64,000 bases of DNA, taken from positions 124,001 to 188,000 of the forward strand of contig NZ_QPII01000007.1 of the NCBI RefSeq assembly GCF_003336675.1. Reading direction: 5' to 3'. The notes beneath the pieces were generated by a model. The model was not told where the DNA came from and ran no database searches. It saw nothing but the letters and a program-made list of their open reading frames with translations. A program made the position numbers and the translations under genes. The stretch is from Billgrantia montanilacus. GTDB taxonomy: Bacteria > Pseudomonadota > Gammaproteobacteria > Pseudomonadales > Halomonadaceae. This document shows, in pieces, positions 51,405-64,000 of the stretch (position 1 is the first letter of the stretch; every line of letters begins with the position of its first letter).

Positions 51405-54400
51405 ATGAACAGAGGCCTTCATCATCCCGGTGAGTTTCGCGACAACTGTGGCTTCGGCCTGATCGCCCATATGGAAGGGCAGGCCAGCCACGATCTGCTC
51501 CGGACGGCTATCGAGTCCCTGACCTGCATGACCCATCGTGGCGGTATCGCCGCCGATGGCAAGACCGGCGATGGCTGTGGCCTGCTGTTCAAGATGCCAG
51601 GTGCCTTCATGCGTGAGGTGGCATCAGAGGCGCTCGGCGTCACCCTGGGTGAGCGTTTCGCCGTCGGTGCGATCTTCCTGCCCGACGATGACGCCAAGGA
51701 GGCCCGGGCTCGCGGTATCCTCGAGGGTGAGCTGCGTGCCTGTGGGCTGGTCATTCGGGGCTGGCGCGACGTCCCGGTGGATCCGTCCTTCTGCGGCCCC
51801 ATGGCGCTGGAGTGCCTGCCGCGCATCCGTCACCTGTTCGTCGAGCCGGGCAAGCTGAGCGATCCCGAGCGCTTCGACGTCGACCTGTTCATGGCTCGGC
51901 GCCGCGCCGAGCAGATGCTGCGCGACGAGGAAGATTTCTACGTTTGTTCCCTTTCCTCCGAGGTGGTCTCCTACAAGGGGCTGGTGATGCCGGTGGACCT
52001 GCCGGCCTTCTATCATGACCTGGGCGACGAGCGCCTGGAGACGGCCATCTGTGTCTTTCACCAGCGCTTCTCGACCAATACAGCGCCGCGCTGGCCGCTG
52101 GCGCAGCCGTTCCGTCTGCTGGCCCACAATGGCGAAATCAACACCATTGAGGCAAACCGCGGCTGGGCCAACTCGCGCAAGGAGAACTTCGTCAACGATC
52201 GGCTGCCCGATATCGCCGAGCTGGACGAGGTCGTCAATACCGTTGGTTCCGACTCCTCGAGCATGGACAACATGCTGGAAGTGCTGCTGATGGGCGGCAT
52301 GGAGCTGCATCGTGCGGTACGCATGATGGTGCCGCCGGCCTGGCAGAACGTGGAGACCATGGGCGGCGAGCTGCGGGCCTTCTATGAATACAACTCCATG
52401 CACATGGAGCCCTGGGACGGCCCCGCCGGCGTGGTGATGACCGACGGGCGGCAGGCGATCTGCATGCTCGATCGCAACGGCCTGCGCCCGGCGCGCTGGG
52501 TCATCACCAAGAACGGCTACATTACCCTGGCCTCCGAGATTGGTACCTACGGCTACAAGCCGGAAGACGTCGTGGCCAAGGGGCGCGTTGGGCCGGGTCA
52601 GATACTCGCCGTGGACACCCAGACCGGCGAAGTACTGCATACCGCCGATATCGATGAGCGGCTGAAGTCCGCCTACCCCTACAAGCGTTGGCTGAAGGAG
52701 GAGGCACATTACCTTGAATCCGCGCTGACCGAGCTCGCCAGCTTTCAGAACATGGATCATGAGGCGGTCAAGACCTGGCAGAAGATGTTCCAGGTCAGCT
52801 TCGAGGAGCGCGATCAGGTGCTGCGCCCCCTGGCCGAGAGCGGTCAGGAAGCGGTCGGCTCCATGGGCGACGACACGCCCATGGCGGTTCTGTCCCGCAA
52901 GCATCGGCTGCTGACCGATTACTTCCGCCAGAAGTTCGCGCAGGTCACCAACCCGGCCATCGACCCGCTGCGCGAATCGATCGTGATGTCGCTTGAGACC
53001 TGCATCGGGCCCGAGCTCAATGTCTTCAAGGCCACACCGGAGCACGCGCACCGCATCATCCTCACCACGCCGGTGCTGTCGCCCCGCAAGTTCACCGCAC
53101 TGCTCGAGCAGGACGATCCGACCTTCGCCAGCCAAGTGCTGACGCTGGGCTATGATCCCGAGCGGGTCGGGCTCAAGGCGGCGCTCGTCGAGCTGTGCCG
53201 TCAAGCCGAAGCTGCGGTGCACGACGGCAAGGTGATCCTGGTGCTGTCGGACGCCAATCTCGACAAGGGGCATCTACCGATCCATGCGGCCCTGGCGGTC
53301 GGAGCCGTGCATCATCACCTGGGCAAGCTGGCGATGCGTCCGCGGGCCAATATCGTGGTGGAGACCGGCTATGCCCGCGATGCCCACCAGATGGCGGTGC
53401 TGTTTGGCGTGGGCGCCACCGCGGTGTTCCCGTGGCTCGCCTATCAGGTCATGGCCGACATGCATCGTACCGGCGAGCTGACCGGCAGCCCGGCGGATGC
53501 TCGCGAGAACTACCGCAAGGGGATGCAGAAGGGCCTCTACAAGATCCTTTCCAAGATGGGTATCTCGACGCTCGCTTCCTATCGCGGCTCCCAGCTGTTC
53601 GAAGCGGTGGGGCTGCACTCGGAGGTGATGGACCTGTGCTTCAGCGGCATGGCCTCACGCATCGAGGGCGCCGGCTTCGCCGAGCTGCAGCTGCAGCAGG
53701 AGCTGCTGGCGCGGGATGCCTGGACGCCCCGCAAGGGTATCTCCCAGGGCGGCCTGATGAAGTATGTGCACGACCATGAGTACCACGCCTATAACCCGGA
53801 CGTGGTGATGGCCCTGCAGCAGGCCGTGCAGGAGGGTGACTACGCCAAGTGGAAGAAATTCGCCGCGCTGGTCAACGAGCGCTCGCCCGCCACCCTGCGT
53901 GACCTGCTCAGGCTCAAGCCGTCCGAATCGCCGTTGTCGCTGGACGAGGTTGAAACGGTCGAGGAACTGATACCTCGCTTCGACAGCGCCGGCATGTCGC
54001 TGGGCGCCCTGTCGCCCGAGGCCCACGAGGCGCTGGCCCAGGCCATGAACGAGGCCGGCGGGCGCTCCAACTCCGGCGAGGGCGGTGAGGATCCCTCTCG
54101 TTATGGAACCATTCGCAGCTCCAAGATCAAGCAGATTGCTTCGGGCCGATTCGGCGTCACCCCGGCCTACCTGGTCAATGCCGACGTGCTGCAGATCAAG
54201 GTGGCCCAGGGTGCCAAGCCCGGCGAGGGCGGCCAGCTGCCCGGCGGCAAGGTCAACGACCTGATCGCACGGCTGCGCTACTCGGTGCCCGGCGTGACGC
54301 TGATCTCGCCACCGCCGCACCACGACATCTACTCCATCGAGGACCTGGCGCAGCTGATCTTCGACCTCAAGCAGGTCAACCCGGAAGCGCAGGTGTCGGT

Positions 54401-55856
54401 GAAGCTGGTCTCCGAACCGGGTATCGGCACCATTGCCACCGGCGTGGCCAAGGCCTATGCCGACCTGATTACCGTGTCGGGCTACGACGGTGGCACCGCG
54501 GCGAGCCCGCTGACCTCGATCAAGCACGCCGGCTCTCCTTGGGAACTGGGCCTGCCGGAGGTGCACCAGGCGCTGCGCATCAACGGCCTGCGTGACAAGA
54601 TTCGCCTGCAGACCGACGGCGGCCTCAAGACCGGTCTCGACGTGGTCAAGGCGGCGATCCTCGGGGCCGAGAGCTTCGGCTTCGGCACGGCGCCGATGGT
54701 GGCCCTGGGCTGCAAGTACCTGCGCATCTGCCACCTCAACAACTGCGCCACCGGCGTCGCTACCCAGCACCAATACCTGCGCGACGAGCATTTCCGCGGC
54801 ACCGTGGACATGGTCAAGAATTACTTCCGTTTCATCGCTGATGAAGTGCGTGAGCTGCTGGCGATGATGGGGGTGCGCCGGCTGACCGACCTGATCGGTC
54901 GCACCGACCTTCTCGAGGCGTTGGAGGGCGAGACCGCTTCCCAGCGCAAGCTCGACCTTTCGCCGCTGCTGACCAACGACTTCGTGCCGACGGATGCACC
55001 GCAGTTCTGCCAGGTCAGCCGCAACGTGCCCCATGACCCGGGCGCCAAGAACCAGGAAGTGCTGGGGGCCATCGAGCAGGCCATCGCCGACAGGAGTGGT
55101 GGCGAGTTCAGCTTCACCATCACCAACTGCGACCGTTCGGTGCCCGCGCTCTCCTCCGGTGCGGTGGCCAAGCACTACGGCGAGGCCGGGCTCGAGGACG
55201 CCCCGATCACGCTGCGTTTCGAGGGTGTGGCCGGCCAGAGCTTCGGCGTATGGAACGCACGCGGCCTGCACCTCTATCTGGAAGGCGATGCCAACGACTA
55301 TGTCGGCAAGGGCATGAACGGTGGCAAGGTGGTGATCACCCCGCCGAAGGGCAGCCGCTTCGCCAGCCACGAGACCGCCATTATCGGCAATACCTGCCTG
55401 TACGGTGCCACCGGCGGCAGGTTGTTCGCCGCCGGCACTGCGGGGGAGCGCTTCGGCGTGCGCAACTCCGGTGCCCATGCGGTGATCGAAGGCGCCGGCG
55501 ACCACTGCTGCGAGTACATGACCGGCGGGATGATCTGTGTGCTAGGCGAGACCGGCGTCAACTTCGGTGCCGGCATGACCGGCGGTTTCGCCTACGTGCT
55601 TGACGAGGATCGCTCCTTCGTCGATCGCTACAACCATGAGCTGGTGGAAATCCACCGGGTCAATACCGAGGCCATGGAGGCCTATCGGCGTCACCTGCGG
55701 GAAGTCATCGAGGAGTTCGTTGCCGAGACCGGGTCTGCCCGGGGGCGCGAGCTGCTCGACGATTTTAGCGACTACGTGCGTCATTTCTGGCTGGTCAAGC
55801 CCAAGGCGGCAAGCCTGGGCAGCCTGCTCGACGAATCCCGTAGGCGCCCCGAGTAA
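51405..55856 (+). CDS. gltB: Glutamate synthase (NADPH) large subunit
   Basis: GOGAT alpha subunit, 1483 residues: it makes two glutamates from glutamine and 2-oxoglutarate. The N-terminal class II amidotransferase has its nucleophile Cys15 (DNCGFGLIA) exposed by removal of a short propeptide. The central domain is followed by the FMN-binding TIM barrel ([32 protein letters not shown]), a 3Fe-4S site in [15 protein letters not shown], and the C-terminal Gly-rich beta-helix ([20 protein letters not shown]). gltD follows 24 bp later. The location after aroB is typical of Pseudomonas-like genomes. Confidence 0.97.
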   Translation: MNRGLHHPGEFRDNCGFGLIAHMEGQASHDLLRTAIESLTCMTHRGGIAADGKTGDGCGLLFKMPGAFMREVASEALGVTLGERFAVGAIFLPDDDAKEARARGILEGELRACGLVIRGWRDVPVDPSFCGPMALECLPRIRHLFVEPGKLSDPERFDVDLFMARRRAEQMLRDEEDFYVCSLSSEVVSYKGLVMPVDLPAFYHDLGDERLETAICVFHQRFSTNTAPRWPLAQPFRLLAHNGEINTIEANRGWANSRKENFVNDRLPDIAELDEVVNTVGSDSSSMDNMLEVLLMGGMELHRAVRMMVPPAWQNVETMGGELRAFYEYNSMHMEPWDGPAGVVMTDGRQAICMLDRNGLRPARWVITKNGYITLASEIGTYGYKPEDVVAKGRVGPGQILAVDTQTGEVLHTADIDERLKSAYPYKRWLKEEAHYLESALTELASFQNMDHEAVKTWQKMFQVSFEERDQVLRPLAESGQEAVGSMGDDTPMAVLSRKHRLLTDYFRQKFAQVTNPAIDPLRESIVMSLETCIGPELNVFKATPEHAHRIILTTPVLSPRKFTALLEQDDPTFASQVLTLGYDPERVGLKAALVELCRQAEAAVHDGKVILVLSDANLDKGHLPIHAALAVGAVHHHLGKLAMRPRANIVVETGYARDAHQMAVLFGVGATAVFPWLAYQVMADMHRTGELTGSPADARENYRKGMQKGLYKILSKMGISTLASYRGSQLFEAVGLHSEVMDLCFSGMASRIEGAGFAELQLQQELLARDAWTPRKGISQGGLMKYVHDHEYHAYNPDVVMALQQAVQEGDYAKWKKFAALVNERSPATLRDLLRLKPSESPLSLDEVETVEELIPRFDSAGMSLGALSPEAHEALAQAMNEAGGRSNSGEGGEDPSRYGTIRSSKIKQIASGRFGVTPAYLVNADVLQIKVAQGAKPGEGGQLPGGKVNDLIARLRYSVPGVTLISPPPHHDIYSIEDLAQLIFDLKQVNPEAQVSVKLVSEPGIGTIATGVAKAYADLITVSGYDGGTAASPLTSIKHAGSPWELGLPEVHQALRINGLRDKIRLQTDGGLKTGLDVVKAAILGAESFGFGTAPMVALGCKYLRICHLNNCATGVATQHQYLRDEHFRGTVDMVKNYFRFIADEVRELLAMMGVRRLTDLIGRTDLLEALEGETASQRKLDLSPLLTNDFVPTDAPQFCQVSRNVPHDPGAKNQEVLGAIEQAIADRSGGEFSFTITNCDRSVPALSSGAVAKHYGEAGLEDAPITLRFEGVAGQSFGVWNARGLHLYLEGDANDYVGKGMNGGKVVITPPKGSRFASHETAIIGNTCLYGATGGRLFAAGTAGERFGVRNSGAHAVIEGAGDHCCEYMTGGMICVLGETGVNFGAGMTGGFAYVLDEDRSFVDRYNHELVEIHRVNTEAMEAYRRHLREVIEEFVAETGSARGRELLDDFSDYVRHFWLVKPKAASLGSLLDESRRRPE

Positions 55857-57302
<1,446 letters not shown>

Positions 57303-57336
57303 GCGCTGCCAAGTGCTTCGCCTTTCGCGGCAATCG

Positions 57337-57361
57337 CCCCGGCCATGTGCCGGGGTGTTTT
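57337..57361 (+). terminator. Intrinsic terminator after gltD
   Basis: CCCCGGC (57337-57343) pairs with GCCGGGG (57349-57355), a 7-bp stem, followed by TGTTTT. Confidence 0.8.
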
Positions 57362-57430
57362 CGTCCTGCGCCATCCTTTTCTAGACTTCAGGCAGGTTCT
57401 AGACAGCGTACAGTCAAGCGAGGAGCGAGC

Positions 57431-57985
57431 TTGGACGAGACGCGAAAGGAGCTGGGGCTGGAGAGCGCGCAAGGCGGACCGGTTGCCCCGGAGCGCAGGA
57501 TTTTTGCCGATGACGGACGCATCCCCAACAGTCGGCTGGCGACGCTGCACTTTCATTCGCGGGGAGTGAACCCGGTGCTCGACCGCGATGCCATCGCCGA
57601 GCACTTCGAGCGGTTGTTCGCTGCCAATGGCTGGCAGCCGAGCTGGCGCGGCGGTGTCTACGACTACCACCACTATCACTCCATCACCCATGAGGCGTTC
57701 GGTGTGCTGTCGGGGTGGGGCAAGCTGCGCCTGGGCGGCGAGCGGGGCGATGATGTCGAGCTGCGCACTGGCGATGCCCTGGTGCTGCCGGCGGGCACCG
57801 GCCACTGCCATCTCGAGTCGAGCGATGACTTCCTGCTGCTGGCGGCCTACCCCGAAGACCAGCGCGAGCTCGACCTGCTACCCGCCGACCCGGTCGAGCA
57901 CTTTGCTGCAGTGGCCCGTATCGTCAAGGTCTCGATACCCCCTTGCGATCCGCTGGGTGGCGACACCGGGCGCTGGTGGTCGTGA
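57431..57985 (+). CDS. Cupin-fold protein, YjlB-like
   Basis: A 184-residue cytosolic single-domain cupin. The metal/substrate pocket would use the His-rich YDYHHYHSITHEAFGVLSG strand and the GDALVLPAGTGHCHL strand. The N-terminal part contains GRIPNSRLATLHFHSRGV. This matches the B. subtilis YjlB type, whose function is unknown. The start is probably TTG 57431, with AGGAG five bases upstream; the longer frame to 57347 overlaps the gltD terminator. It stands alone between gltD and pyrG. Confidence 0.75.
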   Translation: MDETRKELGLESAQGGPVAPERRIFADDGRIPNSRLATLHFHSRGVNPVLDRDAIAEHFERLFAANGWQPSWRGGVYDYHHYHSITHEAFGVLSGWGKLRLGGERGDDVELRTGDALVLPAGTGHCHLESSDDFLLLAAYPEDQRELDLLPADPVEHFAAVARIVKVSIPPCDPLGGDTGRWWS

Positions 57986-58008
57986 CCCGCGGCGTAACGG
58001 CCTCGAAA

Positions 58009-58037
58009 TTGAGCCATTGGTCGTAATCTGCTAGTCT
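58009..58037 (+). promoter_or_regulatory. Weak candidate pyrG promoter
   Basis: TTGAGC (58009-58014) and TAGTCT (58032-58037) are spaced 17 bp apart. The transcript would start near 58044, about 55 nt before pyrG. The -10 match is poor. Confidence 0.3.
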
Positions 58038-58077
58038 GTCGTCCCATCCTGGCGCAGCTTCCTGCCGCGCCTCATGA

Positions 58078-60629
<2,552 letters not shown>

Positions 60630-60667
60630 TACTCACTGACTCACTCAACGCTGATTCATAAGACTGA

Positions 60668-61984
<1,317 letters not shown>

Positions 61985-62041
61985 GCCATTGTGGCAGTAC
62001 TCACTATTGAGTAGCCAGCCGACGACATTGACTACACGGCT

Positions 62042-62059
62042 TGTAGGAAATCACCTACA
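62042..62059 (+). promoter_or_regulatory. GacA-box-like palindrome upstream of the CsrB/RsmZ-type RNA
   Basis: TGTAGG-AAATCA-CCTACA fits the GacA/UvrY upstream activating pattern TGTNRG-N6-CYNACA (Pseudomonas form TGTAAG-N6-CTTACA). Its centre is about 183 bp before the predicted RNA start, close to the spacing described for Pseudomonas rsm genes. An AT-rich linker (62118-62157), suitable for a DNA-bending protein, lies between. Confidence 0.6.
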
Positions 62060-62093
62060 AAACGCCGACGTTCTAAGCTTAGTTTAAGGCAGG

Positions 62094-62125
62094 AAGATCG
62101 GCGTCATTGGCGTCGGTCTTTTTTT
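62094..62125 (+). terminator. Intrinsic terminator after eno
   Basis: The 10-bp stem AAGATCGGCG (62094-62103) pairs with CGTCGGTCTT (62111-62120) with two G-T wobbles, and a run of seven T follows (62119-62125). Confidence 0.8.
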
Positions 62126-62198
62126 ATCATATTGTTTTTAAAGAACATTATTTTAACGACTGCGCGTAAGTTAAGTTAGGATTGGTCGTTGAGTGCAG

Positions 62199-62226
62199 TT
62201 GCGTCCTCGTCGGGAAGTGCCACAAT
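62199..62226 (+). promoter_or_regulatory. Candidate promoter of the CsrB/RsmZ-type RNA
   Basis: TTGCGT (62199-62204) and CACAAT (62221-62226) are spaced 16 bp apart, predicting a start near 62233. Both boxes are imperfect, as expected for an activator-dependent promoter. Confidence 0.4.
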
Positions 62227-62233
62227 ACGCTTG

Positions 62234-62475
62234 GGACAAGGGAGAGCGGGATAGCTCTCCGGCAGGATGCAAAACGGGATGCGTTAATGATGGTGCGCCC
62301 GGTGCGACAGGATGTCGCCTCCGGGCAGGGACGTTACCACTAGGAGTCCGGACGGAGGGACCCGTCCACAGGATAGCTGGGAGCCGGGCGGCCTGAGGGT
62401 CGCCTTTTCCGGTGGGACTCTTGCCGGTCTGAAAGGCAAAACGCCGGACGCGTCGACGTCCGGCGTTTTCTTTTG
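62234..62475 (+). ncRNA. rsmZ: CsrB/RsmZ-family CsrA-sequestering small RNA
   Basis: A non-coding stretch of about 240 nt has some 14 GGA motifs before its terminator, several in hairpin loops. Examples are GAGAGC-GGGATA-GCTCTC (62242-62259), CGACA-GGA-TGTCG (62305-62317, the ideal CsrA site ACAGGATGT) and GGACGG-AGGGAC-CCGTCC. It ends in a 13-bp terminator stem (62438-62469) with TTTTCTTTT. The location beside fdxA (and mutS) matches Pseudomonas rsmZ. It should titrate CsrA/RsmA and be activated by a GacS/GacA-type system. The symbol is by analogy; ends are predicted. Confidence 0.8.
62438..62474. terminator. Terminator of the GGA-rich RNA (also faces fdxA)
   Basis: AAAACGCCGGACG (62438-62450) pairs with CGTCCGGCGTTTT (62457-62469), loop CGTCGA, then CTTTT. 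The arms are symmetrical, with A-run and T-run on both sides, so it can also end the convergent fdxA transcript. Confidence 0.9.
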
Positions 62476-62483
62476 CGTGCGGT

Positions 62484-62807
62484 TCAGCGTTCCAGGTGCT
62501 GAAGCTTGCCCGGCTTGCCATCCCACTCTTCGGCGTCGGCTGGCGGGTCCTTCTTCTCGGCAATATTGGGCCAGACTTCGGACAGTTCGGCATTGATGGC
62601 GATGAACTCCTCCTGCCCTTCCGGCAATTCGTCCTCGGCGAAGATCGCTTCCGCCGGGCATTCCGGCTCGCACAGGGCGCAGTCGATGCACTCGTCCGGG
62701 TGGATGACCAGGAAGTTGGGGCCTTCGTAGAAACAGTCCACCGGGCAGACTTCGACACAGTCGGTGTACTTGCACTTGATGCAGTTCTCGGTGACGACAA
62801 ATGTCAT
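62484..62807 (-). CDS. fdxA: Seven-iron ferredoxin FdxA
   Basis: Small cytosolic electron carrier of 107 residues with one 3Fe-4S and one 4Fe-4S cluster. Cysteines 9, 12, 17, 21 and 25 ([17 protein letters not shown]) and 40, 43, 46 and 50 ([12 protein letters not shown]) are the ligands and neighbours; the long C-terminal extension (PGKLQHLER) is typical of the Azotobacter FdI-like type. The start has GGGAG upstream. It follows mutS on the same strand and faces the GGA-rich RNA, as in Pseudomonas. Confidence 0.95.
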   Translation of the reverse strand: MTFVVTENCIKCKYTDCVEVCPVDCFYEGPNFLVIHPDECIDCALCEPECPAEAIFAEDELPEGQEEFIAINAELSEVWPNIAEKKDPPADAEEWDGKPGKLQHLER

Positions 62808-62863
62808 GCCTGTCTCCCTCCTCGGGGCCGGGGTGTGCGGTGCCCGGTCTGGTGATGATTGAG

Positions 62864-62885
62864 CATCAGGTTAATAGGCCTGATG
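62864..62885. promoter_or_regulatory. Inverted repeat upstream of fdxA
   Basis: CATCAGG (62864-62870) and CCTGATG (62879-62885) are spaced 8 bp apart, next to an AT-rich promoter-like stretch (62886-62920) in the mutS-fdxA gap. It could be an operator. No known box was recognised. Confidence 0.35.
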
Positions 62886-62966
62886 GTTATAAAAAATTCC
62901 GTTTATATAATCTGTGATCGGAGAAATGCTTCATTCTAGTCATGCGCCACGGTGGGAGCAAGCCGG

Positions 62967-64000
62967 CTAGACGCGTTCGCGCCATTCATAGAGCAGCTCC
63001 AGCGCCTGACGCGGGGTCAACGTGTCAGGGTCCAGCCCCGCCAATGCCTCGATAAGCGGATGCGGCGCAGTGGCGAACAGGTCGGTCTGCAGCGGGGCCG
63101 GCTCGCCGTTGCTGCGCAGGGGCAGGCGGCTGCCCTGGTCGACCTCCTGCTGCTCCAACTGCGCCAGTTTCTCTCGCGCCCGGGCGATCACCCCCTGGGG
63201 AACGCCGGCCAACTGAGCCACCTGGAGGCCGTAGCTTTGGCTGGCAGGCCCTTCTTCCACCCGGTGCATGAAGACGATGCCGTCCCTGTGCTCGGCGGCG
63301 GTAAGGTGGACGTTGGCCACCCCCTCGGCCTGCTCGGGCAGGGCGGTCATCTCGAAGTAGTGGGTGGCGAACAGCGTGAAGGCCCGGCTCCGGGTCAGGT
63401 GTTCGGCGCTGGCCCAGGCCAGCGACAGGCCGTCGAAGGTGCTGGTGCCTCGGCCGATCTCGTCCATCAGCACCAGGCTCTGTTCCGTGGCATTGTGCAG
63501 GATGCTGGCGGTTTCGGTCATCTCCACCATGAAGGTCGAGCGCCCCCCGGCGAGGTCATCGCTGGAGCCGATACGGGTAAAGATGCGATCCACGGGGCCG
63601 ACATGGGCCGCATCGGCGGGGACGAAGCTGCCGGTATGGGCAAGCAGGGTGATCAGCGCCGCCTGGCGCATGTAGGTGGACTTGCCGCCCATGTTGGGGC
63701 CGGTGATGATCAGCATCCTGCGATTGTCGTTCAGGACCAGGTCGTTGGGCACGAAGGGCGCATCGCTTACCTGTTCCACGACCGGGTGCCGGCCGCCCCG
63801 GATATCGATGCCGGGGGTCTCCAGCAGCCGCGGGCGCTCGAAGCCGAGCGCCTGGGCGCGCTCGGCGAAGGTGCTGAGCACATCCAGCGACGCCAGTGCC
63901 TGGCCGGTGGCCTGCAGCTCGGCCAGCTCGGCATTGAGCGCATCGAGCAGGCTTTCGTAGAGCAGCTTCTCCCGAGCCAGGGCGCGGGACTTGGCCGACA
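62967..64000 (-). CDS. mutS: DNA mismatch repair protein MutS, C-terminal part (5' end outside window)
   Basis: About 343 C-terminal residues of the mismatch sensor, including the ABC-type ATPase: Walker [14 protein letters not shown], the signature region [17 protein letters not shown], Walker [17 protein letters not shown], and the dimerising helix-turn-helix tail. The frame is open to the window edge ([17 protein letters not shown]...). The C-terminal tail continues to the stop at 62967, with [16 protein letters not shown]. It reads toward fdxA. Confidence 0.96.
   Translation of the reverse strand, partial: SAKSRALAREKLLYESLLDALNAELAELQATGQALASLDVLSTFAERAQALGFERPRLLETPGIDIRGGRHPVVEQVSDAPFVPNDLVLNDNRRMLIITGPNMGGKSTYMRQAALITLLAHTGSFVPADAAHVGPVDRIFTRIGSSDDLAGGRSTFMVEMTETASILHNATEQSLVLMDEIGRGTSTFDGLSLAWASAEHLTRSRAFTLFATHYFEMTALPEQAEGVANVHLTAAEHRDGIVFMHRVEEGPASQSYGLQVAQLAGVPQGVIARAREKLAQLEQQEVDQGSRLPLRSNGEPAPLQTDLFATAPHPLIEALAGLDPDTLTPRQALELLYEWRERV

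Overview
The window is chromosomal core DNA from a GC-rich gammaproteobacterium. Gene content and order (dxr-rseP-bamA-skp-lpxD-fabZ-lpxA-lpxB-rnhB-dnaE-accA-tilS; ubiE-ubiJ-ubiB-hisE-tatABC; ftsN-hslV-hslU; pilMNOPQ-aroK-aroB-gltB-gltD; a GGA-rich RNA beside fdxA and mutS) resemble Pseudomonas/Oceanospirillales, and the acidic proteins and repeat types suggest a Halomonas-like halophile. The family assignment is inference. I see no tRNA, rRNA, CRISPR, transposase, phage gene or island boundary; coding is dense and nearly all recognisable.

Layout. 1-9.2 kb: outer-membrane assembly and lipid A genes on +, with a strong internal promoter and a structured leader before fabZ. 9.4-15.7 kb: dnaE, accA and tilS, separated by intergenic repeats. 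15.6-16.6 kb: a short Ppx/GppA protein on -, overlapping the tilS 3' end. 17.1-21.7 kb: rho, then the overlapping ubiD-fre-folM operon. 21.7-24.1 kb: a 40-residue membrane protein, two tandem aromatic-rich leader ORFs before a DAHP synthase, and a membrane protein. 24.1-38.6 kb: mostly - strand (hemB, tatCBA, hisE, ubiB, ubiJ, ubiE, a DUF971 protein, hslUV, ftsN, argS, priA) with elbB on +. 38.8-44.1 kb: rpmE, a malic enzyme, a DUF481 barrel and PBP1A. 44.3-51.0 kb: type IV pilus alignment/secretin operon plus aroK and aroB. 51.4-62.0 kb: gltBD, a cupin, pyrG, kdsA and eno. 62.0-64.0 kb: a CsrB/RsmZ-type RNA with a GacA-box-like site, then fdxA and the 3' part of mutS on -.

The most interesting content is non-coding. 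(1) Two consecutive leader peptides with Tyr/Trp/Phe codon clusters precede the DAHP synthase. The first is followed by an intrinsic terminator with competing pairings; the second runs into the aroG ribosome-binding region, where a hairpin can mask part of the Shine-Dalgarno sequence. (2) A repeat family of about 100-120 bp occurs three times (two direct, one inverted). Its stems covary while GGA-bearing loops are kept. (3) An RNA with about 14 GGA motifs lies between eno and fdxA, and two more GGA-loop hairpins lie between hslU and the DUF971 gene. A link between (2), (3) and CsrA/RsmA is a hypothesis only.
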